Numbered from the stretch's first letter, positions 1 through 6,549 are shown. The stretch: DNA of 6,588 nt from Pseudomonadota bacterium (GCA_023441105.1 JAEZQX010000360.1:1-6588), one strand, 5' to 3'. Notes: a model not told the origin generated them from the letters alone. Made by a program: numbers and translations.

Positions 1-449
1 GCGCTCACCAGCGCGGCGAGTGACGCCGCGGCGCCGCCGGGATAGCGGTCGATGAAGGTGGTGAGATCGAGGCTTGCGTCGATCAGGCCGTCGCGCCAGC
101 GTTCGGCCGCATGCATGGCGGTGACCACGCCGCGATGGTGCTCGGAGTCGGCAGCCAGCGCCTGCGAGATCGCCTGCGCGTCGGCATCGCGCATGAGCCG
201 GCCGATGTACTGCAGCTGCCGGCGGCGGCCTTCATGGCTGCGGGTTCGCTGGGCCATCTCGACCGCTTCGCGCAACTGCTCCGGCAGCGGCACCAGCGCG
301 AGCTTGGCGGGCGTGAGATCCACCAGTTGCTCTCCCAGCGACTGCAGCGCGTGGCTCTGCTTCTTGCGCTGCGTCTTGCTGGGCCGCGCGTCGAGCGCCA
401 GGGGTATGGTCTCGTCCCGCGCCGGGTCGTTGGTTTTCGGGGCTGGCAT
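1..449 (-). CDS. darP: DarP (YjgA, DUF615) ribosome assembly factor, 3' end outside the window
   Basis: The first 149 residues are visible, starting MPAPKTNDPARDE. The remaining C-terminal part, roughly 30-40 residues judging from the 183-residue E. coli protein, lies beyond the left edge. The pattern matches the family: a basic stretch (SKTQRKKQSHALQ, about residues 24-36), then LGEQLVDLTPAKLALVPLP (38-56), an AxxMAQRTRSHEGRRRQLQYIGRLMR block (62-87), and a downstream helical part with WRDGLID (118-124). In E. coli the block reads AIELAQR..EGRRRQLQLIGKMLR. Family knowledge: DarP binds late 50S precursors and helps 50S maturation in the cytoplasm. The chosen ATG has no clear Shine-Dalgarno sequence; no better start is visible. 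It is divergent from pmbA, the same pairing as yjgA/pmbA in E. coli. The identification is firm and the start less so. Confidence 0.9.
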   Translation of the reverse strand, partial: MPAPKTNDPARDETIPLALDARPSKTQRKKQSHALQSLGEQLVDLTPAKLALVPLPEQLREAVEMAQRTRSHEGRRRQLQYIGRLMRDADAQAISQALAADSEHHRGVVTAMHAAERWRDGLIDASLDLTTFIDRYPGGAAASLAALVS

Positions 450-452
450 GGC

Positions 453-461
453 TGCTATGAT
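453..461 (+). promoter_or_regulatory. Possible extended -10 promoter for pmbA
   Basis: The 79-base gap between darP and pmbA contains TGCTATGAT, an extended -10 shape (TG, one base, then TATGAT, 5 of 6 to TATAAT). No good -35 sits at the right distance; TTTTCG at 434-439, 16 bases upstream, is a poor match. Transcription would start near 467-469 and leave a leader of about 60 bases before pmbA. This is the most AT-rich spot in the gap. I saw no convincing promoter for darP on the other strand. It is inferred from sequence shape only. Confidence 0.35.
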
Positions 462-528
462 ACTTAGCCCCCGGTATACGTGGCCCGATGCCGGCCAACC
501 TACCCGGTCCAGCGAGTCCTCCGAACCC

Positions 529-1998
529 ATGAAGAAATCCGCTCTGCCATCCCGCCGGCAGGAGTCTGCGGCCATCCGCCGGACGAACGCCGGCAACCGT
601 GCCACCAGTGCCGCCAACGGCGACCGGTCGAACGGCGGCGACACCCAGCGGCTGTTCGACTACCAGCATGCCGACTTCGAGCAGTTGACCCAGGACGTGC
701 TGAAGCAGGCCAAGGCGCTCGGTGCCACCGCTGCCGCGGCCGAGGTCTCCGAATCCTCCGGCCTTGGCGTGACCGTGCGCAAGGGACAGGTTGAGACCAT
801 CGAGCAGACCCGCGACAAAGGCCTCGGGATCACCGTGCATGTCGGGCAGCGGCGGGGCCATGCCAGCACCAGCGACTTCTCGCCGCAGGCGCTGCAGCGG
901 ACGGTACAGGCGGCCTACGACATTGCCCGGATCACCGGCGAGGATCCGTTCGCCGGGCTGCCGGACGAGGACCGGCTGGCGCGCGAAGTGGATGCCAGCC
1001 GGCTCGCGCTGTTCCATCCCTGGCAGATCGCAGTCGACCAGGTGATCGAGCTGGCGCTCGAGATCGAGCAGGCAAGCTTCGACGTCGGCCCGGCCATCAG
1101 CAACAGCGACGGCGCAACCGTCTCGATCGACCACGGTCATTTCGTGGCGACCAATTCGCTCGGTTTTTCCGGCGGCTATCCCTACAGCCGCCACACCATC
1201 AGCTGTTCGCCGATCGCCCGGCAGGGCCGCGACATGCAGCGCGACGACTGGTATTCGTCGAGCCGATCGGCCGCCAGCCTGGCAGATCCCAAGGCGCTGG
1301 GCCGCTATGCGGCACAACGCGCGCTGTCCCGTCTCGGCGCCCGCAAGCTCAGCACCCGCAAGGTGCCGGTGCTCTACGAGGCGCCGCTGGCGCTCGGCCT
1401 GCTGGGCAGCCTGGTACAGGCCACCAGCGGTTCGGCGCTCTATCGCAAGACCACGTTCCTGGTCGATTCGCTCGGCAAGCAGATCTTCCCGGAGCACATC
1501 CTGGTCCACGAGGATCCATTCATCCCGGGCGCCATGGGCAGCGGGCCGTTCGACGACGAGGGAGTTGCCACCGCAGCCCGCGACGTCGTGCGCGACGGCA
1601 TCCTGCAAGGCTACTTCCTCTCCAGCTACAGCGCCCGCAAGCTCGGCATGCAGACCACCGGCAACGCCGGCGGGTCGCATAACCTGCGGCTGTCCAGCAG
1701 CCGCACCCGCAAGGGGGACGACTTCGAGGCGATGCTGCGCAAGCTCGGAACCGGCCTGCTGCTGACGGAGGTGATGGGGCAGGGCGTGAACTACGTCACC
1801 GGCGATTATTCGCGCGGCGCCAGCGGCTTCTGGGTGGAAAACGGCGTGATCCAGTATCCGGTCGAGGAGATCACGGTGGCCGGCAACCTGGCCGACATGT
1901 TCAGGTCGATCGTGGCCGTCGGTGGCGACACCATCGCCCGCGGCACCAAGGAAACGGGTTCGATCCTGATCGAATCGATGGCGATCGCCGGCAGCTAG
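529..1998 (+). CDS. pmbA: PmbA/TldE, subunit of the TldD/TldE metalloprotease
   Basis: The protein has 489 residues against 450 in E. coli PmbA. Matches run along the whole length: KGLGITVHVGQRRGHAS (97-113), FSPQALQRTVQAAYDIAR (117-134), RHTISCSPIA (221-230), LYRKTTFLVDSLGKQI (304-319), FDDEGV (341-346), SYSARKLGMQTTGNAGG..HN (366-385), TEVMGQGVNYVTGDYSRG (413-430) and ASGFWVENGVIQYPVEEITVAGNL (431-454). Known for the family: TldE pairs with the zinc subunit TldD to degrade unfolded or leader peptides, including microcin B17 maturation and CcdA turnover. TldE lacks the HExxxH zinc motif, and none is seen here. tldD is not in the window. Residues 1-43 are a poorly conserved, Arg/Ser/Asn-rich extension without a clear ribosome site. 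In-frame ATGs at 448 and 457 are unlikely starts because they precede or overlap the possible promoter. Confidence 0.95.
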   Translation: MKKSALPSRRQESAAIRRTNAGNRATSAANGDRSNGGDTQRLFDYQHADFEQLTQDVLKQAKALGATAAAAEVSESSGLGVTVRKGQVETIEQTRDKGLGITVHVGQRRGHASTSDFSPQALQRTVQAAYDIARITGEDPFAGLPDEDRLAREVDASRLALFHPWQIAVDQVIELALEIEQASFDVGPAISNSDGATVSIDHGHFVATNSLGFSGGYPYSRHTISCSPIARQGRDMQRDDWYSSSRSAASLADPKALGRYAAQRALSRLGARKLSTRKVPVLYEAPLALGLLGSLVQATSGSALYRKTTFLVDSLGKQIFPEHILVHEDPFIPGAMGSGPFDDEGVATAARDVVRDGILQGYFLSSYSARKLGMQTTGNAGGSHNLRLSSSRTRKGDDFEAMLRKLGTGLLLTEVMGQGVNYVTGDYSRGASGFWVENGVIQYPVEEITVAGNLADMFRSIVAVGGDTIARGTKETGSILIESMAIAGS

Positions 1999-1999
1999 G

Positions 2000-2074
2000 A
2001 TGAAGTCGGCCTGGATGACGGCACGCGTGCAAAGCGCCCGGCATGAGCCACGCGGCATGAACGGCGCGGCATGA
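2000..2074 (+). CDS. Possible 24-codon leader frame coupling pmbA to greB
   Basis: The ATG lies one base after the pmbA stop and is followed by 24 sense codons (starting MKSAWMTARV, ending RGMNGAA). Its TGA overlaps the greB start in an ATGA. The frame therefore fills the whole pmbA-greB gap, and ribosomes could pass from gene to gene without a break. A weak TAGG immediately precedes the ATG, too close to act as a good Shine-Dalgarno. The peptide is recognisable as nothing known. In GC-rich DNA 24 open codons are easily produced by chance, so production of a peptide is doubtful; a coupling role is the more plausible reading. Confidence 0.2.
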   Translation: MKSAWMTARVQSARHEPRGMNGAA

Positions 2075-2080
2075 ACAAGG
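2039..2080 (+). repeat. Three 14-base repeats carrying ATGA overlaps at the greB start
   Basis: Units begin at 2039, 2053 and 2067, each opening with CGGCATGA. The spacing is exactly 14 bases, so successive ATGs fall in different frames. The ATG at 2043 opens a five-codon frame (MSHAA) ending at 2060, overlapping the ATG at 2057. That ATG opens MNGAA, ending at 2074 and overlapping the greB ATG at 2071. No Shine-Dalgarno sequence precedes the greB ATG, so the start may depend on translation arriving from upstream. The third unit is conserved only in its first half. Confidence 0.6.
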
Positions 2081-2628
2081 CATTCGTCAAGGACGACGCC
2101 CAGCCCGAGGACGACGATCCGGCCGATGCGCCGGAGCCGGCCATTCCGGGCGGCAAAAACTACATCACCCAGCAGGGCTACAAGGCGCTGCGCGATGAAC
2201 TGACGCAGCTGCTGGACGTGGCGCGGCCGGAAGTGGTGCAGGTGGTGTCGTGGGCCGCATCGAACGGCGATCGTTCCGAGAACGGCGACTACATCTACGG
2301 CAAGCGCCGGCTGCGCGAGATCGACCGGCGGATCCGGTTCCTGACCCGCCGCCTCGACAAGGCCGAGGTGGTCGACCCGTCGGCGCACCGGGGCAACGAC
2401 CAGATTTTCTTCGGTGCGCACGTCACCTATCGCGAGCCCGACGGCACCGAGCGCCGGGTGCAGATCGTCGGCATCGACGAGCTCGACCCGCTCAACGGCC
2501 GGATCAGCTGGATTTCGCCGGTCGCCAAGGCGTTGATCAAGGCGCGCGAAGGCGACACCGTTTCGCTGGTGACGCCGCAGGGTCGGATCGAGATAGAAAT
2601 CGAGGAAGTGTCGTATCCGCCTGCCTGA
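2071..2628 (+). CDS. greB: GreB transcript cleavage/elongation factor
   Basis: The protein has 185 residues; E. coli GreB has 158. GreB enters the secondary channel of RNA polymerase and stimulates cleavage of backtracked RNA. Residues 30-105 form the coiled-coil domain, with the catalytic acidic tip in SNGDRSENGDY (D67 and E70). The GreB-like sequence RRLREIDRRIRFLTRRLDKAEVVD (79-102) follows. Residues 112-183 form the FKBP-like C-terminal domain, including IFFGAHV, VQIVGIDELDP and ISWISPVAKALIKAREGD. The tip context and the long IDRRIRFL helix favour GreB over GreA. Residues 1-28 are an acidic, proline-containing extension (DD, EDDD, AD, PEP) absent from E. coli. The start shown is the first ATG of this frame after the pmbA stop, but it lacks a ribosome site. 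The gene is probably cotranscribed with pmbA. Confidence 0.95.
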   Translation: MNKAFVKDDAQPEDDDPADAPEPAIPGGKNYITQQGYKALRDELTQLLDVARPEVVQVVSWAASNGDRSENGDYIYGKRRLREIDRRIRFLTRRLDKAEVVDPSAHRGNDQIFFGAHVTYREPDGTERRVQIVGIDELDPLNGRISWISPVAKALIKAREGDTVSLVTPQGRIEIEIEEVSYPPA

Positions 2629-2656
2629 ACGCAGGCTGCCGCCCAGCCTTTGGCTG
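2623..2656 (+). repeat. Three overlapping, mutually exclusive hairpins after greB
   Basis: Three perfect short stems share bases. GCCTG (2623-2627) pairs with CAGGC (2632-2636), spanning the greB stop. AGGCTG (2633-2638) pairs with CAGCCT (2644-2649). CAGCC (2644-2648) pairs with GGCTG (2652-2656). Only the first and third can form together, or the second alone. No T-run follows any of them, so these are not classic terminators. The complementarity is seen directly; a role in attenuation or mRNA stability is speculation. Confidence 0.4.
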
Positions 2657-2665
2657 CGGTCGCTT

Positions 2666-2684
2666 GGAGCCTGGCCCAGGCTCC
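2666..2684 (+). repeat. Perfect 8-bp hairpin between greB and the MFS gene
   Basis: GGAGCCTG (2666-2673) pairs perfectly with CAGGCTCC (2677-2684) around a GCC loop. It is the strongest stem in the 81-base gap, located 25 bases before the transporter ATG. A GC-rich sequence without a T-tract follows, so a rho-independent terminator is not supported. It could be a transcript-stabilising stem or a weak pause site. Its arms also complement parts of the hairpins just upstream. Confidence 0.5.
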
Positions 2685-2700
2685 CAGGGACCGCGGTCGA

Positions 2701-2705
2701 AAGGA
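2701..2705 (+). promoter_or_regulatory. Ribosome binding site that fixes the MFS start
   Basis: AAGGA lies four bases before the ATG at 2710. This supports that start over an in-frame ATG at 2650, which would add 20 residues encoded by the hairpin region. Confidence 0.65.
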
Positions 2706-2709
2706 TCCG

Positions 2710-3924
2710 ATGATTAACGCCGCCGCTTCTCCGCCGAGACTGCTGACCCTGGTCCTGCTCACGGCGCTCTCCGTCCTGTCGTTGAACATGTTCCTGCCTT
2801 CGCTGCCGAACATCGCGAAGGACCTGGACGCCGACTATGCGCTGGCCAGCCTGGCGATCGCGGGCTATCTGGCCACGACCGCCGTCCTGCAACTCGTCAT
2901 GGGCCCGCTGTCCGACCGCTTCGGCCGCCGGCCGGTGCTCCTGGCCGGCCTGGCGATCTTCGTGCTGGCGTCGCTGGGTTGCGCGCTGGCGACCGACATC
3001 TGGACCTTCCTCGCCTTCCGCATCCTGCAGGGCGCGATCATCTCCGGCGCGGCGCTGTCGCGCGCGGTGATCCGCGACATGATGCCTCCCCGGGAGGCAG
3101 CCAGCCTGATGGGCTATGTCGGCATGGCGATGGCGGTGGCGCCGATGCTGGGGCCGCTGCTCGGAGGCGCGCTGGACGAGCTGTTCGGCTGGCGGGCAAA
3201 CTTCATCGCCTTCCTCGCCATGGGTGTCGCGATCCTCGGCTTGTGCTGGGTCGATCTCGGCGAGACCAACAAGACCCCGTCGGAGACCTTCATGAAGCAG
3301 TTCCGGTCCTACCCGGAGCTGTTCCGGTCGCGCCGCTTCTGGGGCTATGCGGTCTGCATGATGTTCTCCACCGCGGCGTTCTATTCGTTCCTTGCCGGCG
3401 CACCGCTGCTCGCCGAGGCATTGTTCGGCATGTCACCGGCCGCGCTGGGGTTCTGCCTCGGCACCATCACCGCCGGCTTCGCGGTCGGCAGCTACCTGTC
3501 CGGTCGCTACGCGAAGCGCTACTCGCTGGCGGTGATGATGATCGCCGGCAGGGTGGTCGCCTGCGCCGGCCTGCTGGCGGGTCTGGCGCTGTTCTTCGCC
3601 GGATTCGTCCACCCGTTGTCGCTCTTCGGCGCCACGATCTTCGTCGGACTCGGCAACGGCCTGACGATACCCGGCAGCAATGTCGGAGCGCTGTCGGTGC
3701 GGCCGCAGTTGGCGGGTAGCGCGGCGGGCCTGTCCGGGGCGTTGACCGTCGCCGCCGGCGCGGTGCTGACTTCGTTCACCGGCGCCGTCATCGACGCGGC
3801 GAACGGTGCCTACGTGCTGCTGGGGCTGATGCTGCTCAACACCGTGCTGGCGCTGCTGGCGGCCCTGCACGTGCACTGGCTCGATCGGAACGGCGAACGC
3901 GAAAGCCTCGAAGCCGGCGCCTGA
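2710..3924 (+). CDS. Bcr/CflA-family MFS multidrug efflux transporter
   Basis: A 404-residue inner-membrane protein with about 12 hydrophobic segments, the usual size for this drug:H+ antiporter group (DHA1, 12 TM). TM1 (about 11-30) leads into FLPSLPNIAKDLDA (28-41), a Bcr/CflA-like opening. MFS motif A is GPLSDRFGRRPVLLAG (65-80). The motif B region is FRILQGA (103-109, R104). Motif C, typical of exporters, is APMLGPLLGGAL (144-155). A charged central loop (about 183-210) separates the two halves. The second half includes GLGNGLTIPGSNVGAL (313-328) and RPQLAGSAAGLSGAL (331-345), also common in this family. Known members export bicyclomycin, chloramphenicol or sulfonamides, but the substrate cannot be read from sequence. 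It may be read through from greB. It is not a usual partner of greB or spoT. Confidence 0.88.
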   Translation: MINAAASPPRLLTLVLLTALSVLSLNMFLPSLPNIAKDLDADYALASLAIAGYLATTAVLQLVMGPLSDRFGRRPVLLAGLAIFVLASLGCALATDIWTFLAFRILQGAIISGAALSRAVIRDMMPPREAASLMGYVGMAMAVAPMLGPLLGGALDELFGWRANFIAFLAMGVAILGLCWVDLGETNKTPSETFMKQFRSYPELFRSRRFWGYAVCMMFSTAAFYSFLAGAPLLAEALFGMSPAALGFCLGTITAGFAVGSYLSGRYAKRYSLAVMMIAGRVVACAGLLAGLALFFAGFVHPLSLFGATIFVGLGNGLTIPGSNVGALSVRPQLAGSAAGLSGALTVAAGAVLTSFTGAVIDAANGAYVLLGLMLLNTVLALLAALHVHWLDRNGERESLEAGA

Positions 3925-3944
3925 GGGCGACGGCAGGCAGGGCG
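3925..3944. other. 20-base convergent gap without a visible terminator
   Basis: The transporter and spoT converge here. The only local pairing is CGCC (3918-3921) with GGCG (3926-3929), a weak four-base stem over the transporter stop. There is no T-run for either strand. Termination by Rho or overlap of the 3' ends is the likely outcome (inference). Confidence 0.4.
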
Positions 3945-6188
3945 TCAGTGGCGTGACAGAGACCGGAACTGCGGCAGCCGCCGCAGCCCGCGAAACACGT
4001 CGGCCAGGTGCTGCCGATCCCGCACCTGCAGGGTGAACCTGATCACCGCCATGTGCTCGGCGTCGGTGTCCATCGACACCTGCACGATGTTGGCGTCGTG
4101 GGCGGCGATCTCGCCGGCTACCCGGCCGAGCACGCCGCGTTCGTCGTGTACCGAGACTTCCACCATGGTGCGGAACATGCCGCTGATGTTCTCGCCCCAC
4201 TCGACCTCCATCCAGCGCTCGGCGTCGCGGCTCATCTGGCGCTTGGCGGTCTCGCAGTCGATGCGATGGATGGCCAGTCCGTGGCCGCCGCGCATGTGGC
4301 CGGCGATCCGGTCGCCCGGCACCGGATGGCAGCAGGGGGCGCATTGCAGCGAGATGCCATCGACCGACTGGACGACGATGGGAGCCGAGCGCGGGGCCAG
4401 CTTGGCGGTGGCCGACTGGCCGCTCATGTCGAGGGCGATGGAACGGGCGATCACCGGGGCCAGCTTGAGCCCGAGGCCGATGTCGGCCAACAGGTCGGTG
4501 ACGGACTTGCTGGCGGTGTCGCGGGCAACCTTCTCCAGGCGCGCCGGTTCGAGCGTGGCGCTGTCGATGCGCAGGCTGGCGAGCGATTGCTCCAGCAGCC
4601 GCTTGCCGAGCGCCACCGACTCGTCGTACTTCATCCGTCTCAGGAAGTAGCGGATCTCCGAGCGCGCCTTGCCGGTTCGGGCAAAGGTGAGCCACGACGG
4701 GCTGGGCCTGGCGTTGGGATCGCTGATCACCTCGACGACGTCGCCATGGCTCAGCTCCGAGCGCAGCGGCACCAGCTCGCCGTTGATGCGCGCGGCGACG
4801 CACTGGTTGCCGACATCGGTGTGCACGCTGTAGGCGAAGTCGATCACGGTGGCGCCGCGCGGCAGGCCGCGGATCTGTCCCTTGGGCGTGAACACGTAGA
4901 CCGCATCCGGGTAGAGGTCCACCTTGACGTGGTCGATGAACTCGAGCGAATCGCCGGTCTGCTGCTGGATGTCCAGCAACGACTTGAGCCAGTCGAGCGT
5001 CTTGATCTGCAGCGAGCTGGCCGTCTCGCCATCGGCCTTGTACAGCCAGTGCGCCGCGACGCCGGCCTCCGCCAGCTGGTGCATCTTGGGCGTGCGGATC
5101 TGGAACTCGATGCCGCCGCCATGCGGCCCGACGACGGTGGTGTGCAGCGACTGGTAGCCGTTCGCCTTCGGGATGGCGATGAAGTCCTTGAAGCGGCTGG
5201 TGTTGGGCTTGAAGGTGTTGTGCAGGGCGCCGAGCGCCAGATAGCACTGCGCGAGATCCGGCACGACCAGCCGGATCCCGAACAGGTCGGTGACTTCCGA
5301 GAAGGAGATCCTCTTGTCCACCATCTTTCGGTAGATGGAATAGAGCGACTTCTCGCGCGAGCTGATTTCCGCCGTCACCCCCATCTTGGCCAGCGCCTTC
5401 TCCACCGTCTCCGTCACGCGGCCAAGCGCGTCGCGGCGGACCTTGCCGGCGTTCTGCACCGCCTTGAACAGCGCGTCGTAGCGCATCGGGTACTGGTAGC
5501 GGAACGACAGGTCCTGCAGCTCCCGGTAAAGGCTGTTCAGGCCGAGGCGGTTGGCGATGGGGGCGTAGATCTCCGCGGTCTCGCTCGCGATGCGCAGCTG
5601 GCGGTGCCGCGACACCGCTTCGAGGGTGCGCATGTTGTGCAGCCGATCCGCCAGCTTCACCAGGATCACCCGCACGTCCCGCGCCATGGCCAGCAGCATC
5701 TTGCGGAAGCTCTCCGCCTGCGCCTGCTCGCGGTTGCCGAACTCGATCTTGTCCAACTTGGAGAGGCCGTCCACCATCTCCGCCACCGAGGGACCGAAGC
5801 GTTCGTTCAGCTCGAGCTTGGTGACGCCGGTATCCTCCAGCACGTCGTGCAGCAGGGCGGCCATGAGCACGTCGGCATCCAGGTGCCAGCCGGCGCAGAT
5901 CTGCGCCACGGCGATCGGATGGGTGATGTAGGGATCTCCGCTCGAGCGGAACTGCCCGAGGTGCGCCTGGTCCGCCAGCCGATAGGCCTCGCGGATGCGT
6001 TTGAGGTCCTTGGCGGGGAGGTATTGCCTGACCTGCGCCAGCAGCGGCTCGAGCGAGGCGACGTCGCCGCGGGTGGGTTCGGCGACGGCCGGCGATCGCG
6101 GCCGGCTGCCGTTGGGCCGCACACCGGCGCGCGGTGGCCCGACCTTGGCAGGTTGCGGGGCAGGGGGGATGGCCTCACTGTGCAGCAT
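3945..6188 (-). CDS. spoT: SpoT/Rel bifunctional (p)ppGpp synthetase/hydrolase
   Basis: A full-length 747-residue RelA-SpoT homologue. The hydrolase HD domain is intact: H90 (ITHPIAVA), H114-D115 with E118-D119 (LLHDVLEDT), and D181 with N185 (KLADRLHNMRT). The synthetase domain is also intact: SREKSLYSIYRKM (277-289), D301 in TDLFGIRLVV, RFKD (332-335), NGYQSLHT (343-350) and E361/Q363 in EFQIRT. RFKD is the basic form of the motif seen in bifunctional enzymes; synthesis-only RelA carries an acidic form. The TGS domain spans about 425-487, followed by a helical region. A zinc-finger-like segment has C616, C619, C620 and H621, and an ACT domain covers about 670-743. Residues 1-45 are a Pro/Arg/Ala-rich extension. 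The ATG is the only one available, with an in-frame stop at 6198-6200 upstream; its ribosome site is poor, so GTG codon 23 is an alternative. It lies 45 bases after rpoZ, probably in one operon. Confidence 0.96.
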   Translation of the reverse strand: MLHSEAIPPAPQPAKVGPPRAGVRPNGSRPRSPAVAEPTRGDVASLEPLLAQVRQYLPAKDLKRIREAYRLADQAHLGQFRSSGDPYITHPIAVAQICAGWHLDADVLMAALLHDVLEDTGVTKLELNERFGPSVAEMVDGLSKLDKIEFGNREQAQAESFRKMLLAMARDVRVILVKLADRLHNMRTLEAVSRHRQLRIASETAEIYAPIANRLGLNSLYRELQDLSFRYQYPMRYDALFKAVQNAGKVRRDALGRVTETVEKALAKMGVTAEISSREKSLYSIYRKMVDKRISFSEVTDLFGIRLVVPDLAQCYLALGALHNTFKPNTSRFKDFIAIPKANGYQSLHTTVVGPHGGGIEFQIRTPKMHQLAEAGVAAHWLYKADGETASSLQIKTLDWLKSLLDIQQQTGDSLEFIDHVKVDLYPDAVYVFTPKGQIRGLPRGATVIDFAYSVHTDVGNQCVAARINGELVPLRSELSHGDVVEVISDPNARPSPSWLTFARTGKARSEIRYFLRRMKYDESVALGKRLLEQSLASLRIDSATLEPARLEKVARDTASKSVTDLLADIGLGLKLAPVIARSIALDMSGQSATAKLAPRSAPIVVQSVDGISLQCAPCCHPVPGDRIAGHMRGGHGLAIHRIDCETAKRQMSRDAERWMEVEWGENISGMFRTMVEVSVHDERGVLGRVAGEIAAHDANIVQVSMDTDAEHMAVIRFTLQVRDRQHLADVFRGLRRLPQFRSLSRH

Positions 6189-6229
6189 GATGGGAGGCTA
6201 TCCGGTTCCTGCGTCAGCGACGGTTCGCG

Positions 6230-6242
6230 CCGGTCAGACCGG
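6230..6242 (-). repeat. Small inverted repeat over the rpoZ stop codon
   Basis: CCGGT (6230-6234) pairs with ACCGG (6238-6242) around CAG, enclosing the rpoZ stop. It is too short and lacks a T-run, so it is unlikely to end transcription before spoT. Confidence 0.3.
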
Positions 6243-6437
6243 TACCCGTCGCAGCATTTCGCGACCGATCTTGCCGGCAGCGACCTCGCGCAGGGCGGTG
6301 ACTGTCGGCTTGTCCTTCGATTCGACCTTGGGCGTGTGTCCCTGCGCCAGCATCCGCGCGCGGTAGGTGGCGATCAGCGCCAGTTCGAAACGGTTCGGGA
6401 TCTGCTTGAGGCAGTCTTCAACGGTGATACGGGCCAT
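6234..6437 (-). CDS. rpoZ: RNA polymerase omega subunit
   Basis: A complete 67-residue protein; E. coli omega has 91 and the short form is usual in Burkholderiales. Conserved parts are the N-terminal [13 protein letters not shown] (15-17), TYRARML (24-30) and [14 protein letters not shown] (42-55). Omega helps fold and assemble the beta' subunit. Its N-terminal MAR residues form part of ppGpp site 1 on E. coli polymerase, and they are kept here. The gene precedes spoT on the same strand, as in the E. coli gmk-rpoZ-spoT order. An AGGA lies about 10 bases before the ATG, a little far for an ideal ribosome site. No convincing promoter was found upstream. Confidence 0.96.
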   Translation of the reverse strand: MARITVEDCLKQIPNRFELALIATYRARMLAQGHTPKVESKDKPTVTALREVAAGKIGREMLRRVPV

Positions 6438-6459
6438 GGTTGTTCAGTCCTAGTCGTCT

Positions 6460-6475
6460 GTGCCGTAGATGGCAC
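6460..6475 (-). repeat. Short hairpin in the rpoZ leader region
   Basis: GTGCC (6460-6464) pairs with GGCAC (6471-6475) around a six-base loop, 22 bases before the rpoZ ATG. It has no T-tract. It may be a leader stem or chance in GC-rich DNA. Confidence 0.3.
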
Positions 6476-6529
6476 CTTGGCGCGCGGGGCACAAGCCCTG
6501 CGCTCGGGCAGCGAGGAAACCGGGAGCCA

Positions 6530-6549
6530 GGCCGGCGGGACCGCCGGCC
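6530..6549. repeat. Perfect 9-bp GC inverted repeat upstream of rpoZ
   Basis: GGCCGGCGG (6530-6538) is followed after GA by CCGCCGGCC (6541-6549). The stem is perfect, though the real loop must open at least one pair. On the minus strand it would lie where an upstream gene such as gmk could end, but no T-run follows. It abuts the G-rich right end, so its accuracy is uncertain. Confidence 0.5.

Noticed and set aside
52..528. Extension of the pmbA frame upstream to position 52
   Set aside because: This part is antisense to darP and shows no PmbA similarity. The conserved PmbA sequence begins near residue 44 of the chosen start.
2666..2684. Rho-independent terminator after greB
   Set aside because: The stem is good, but the sequence after it is GC-rich with no T-run.
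2650..2709. An earlier ATG for the MFS transporter
   Set aside because: The added 20 residues are charged, come from the hairpin region, and do not resemble an MFS N-terminus. The ATG at 2710 has AAGGA at good spacing.
232..2892. An 886-codon open frame on the minus strand opposite pmbA and greB
   Set aside because: It lies antisense to two well-conserved genes. Its product is low-complexity, rich in Arg, Gly, Ala and Gln, with no recognisable domain. Long antisense frames are expected in GC-rich DNA.
4033..4650. Plus-strand frame of 205 codons opposite the 3' half of spoT
   Set aside because: It is antisense to the conserved SpoT C-terminal domains and its Ser/Arg-rich product matches nothing known.
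3433..5247. A 604-codon minus-strand frame overlapping the transporter and spoT
   Set aside because: It is antisense to the transporter and one frame off the real SpoT frame. Its His/Arg/Ala-rich sequence is a frame shadow of SpoT, with no domain of its own.
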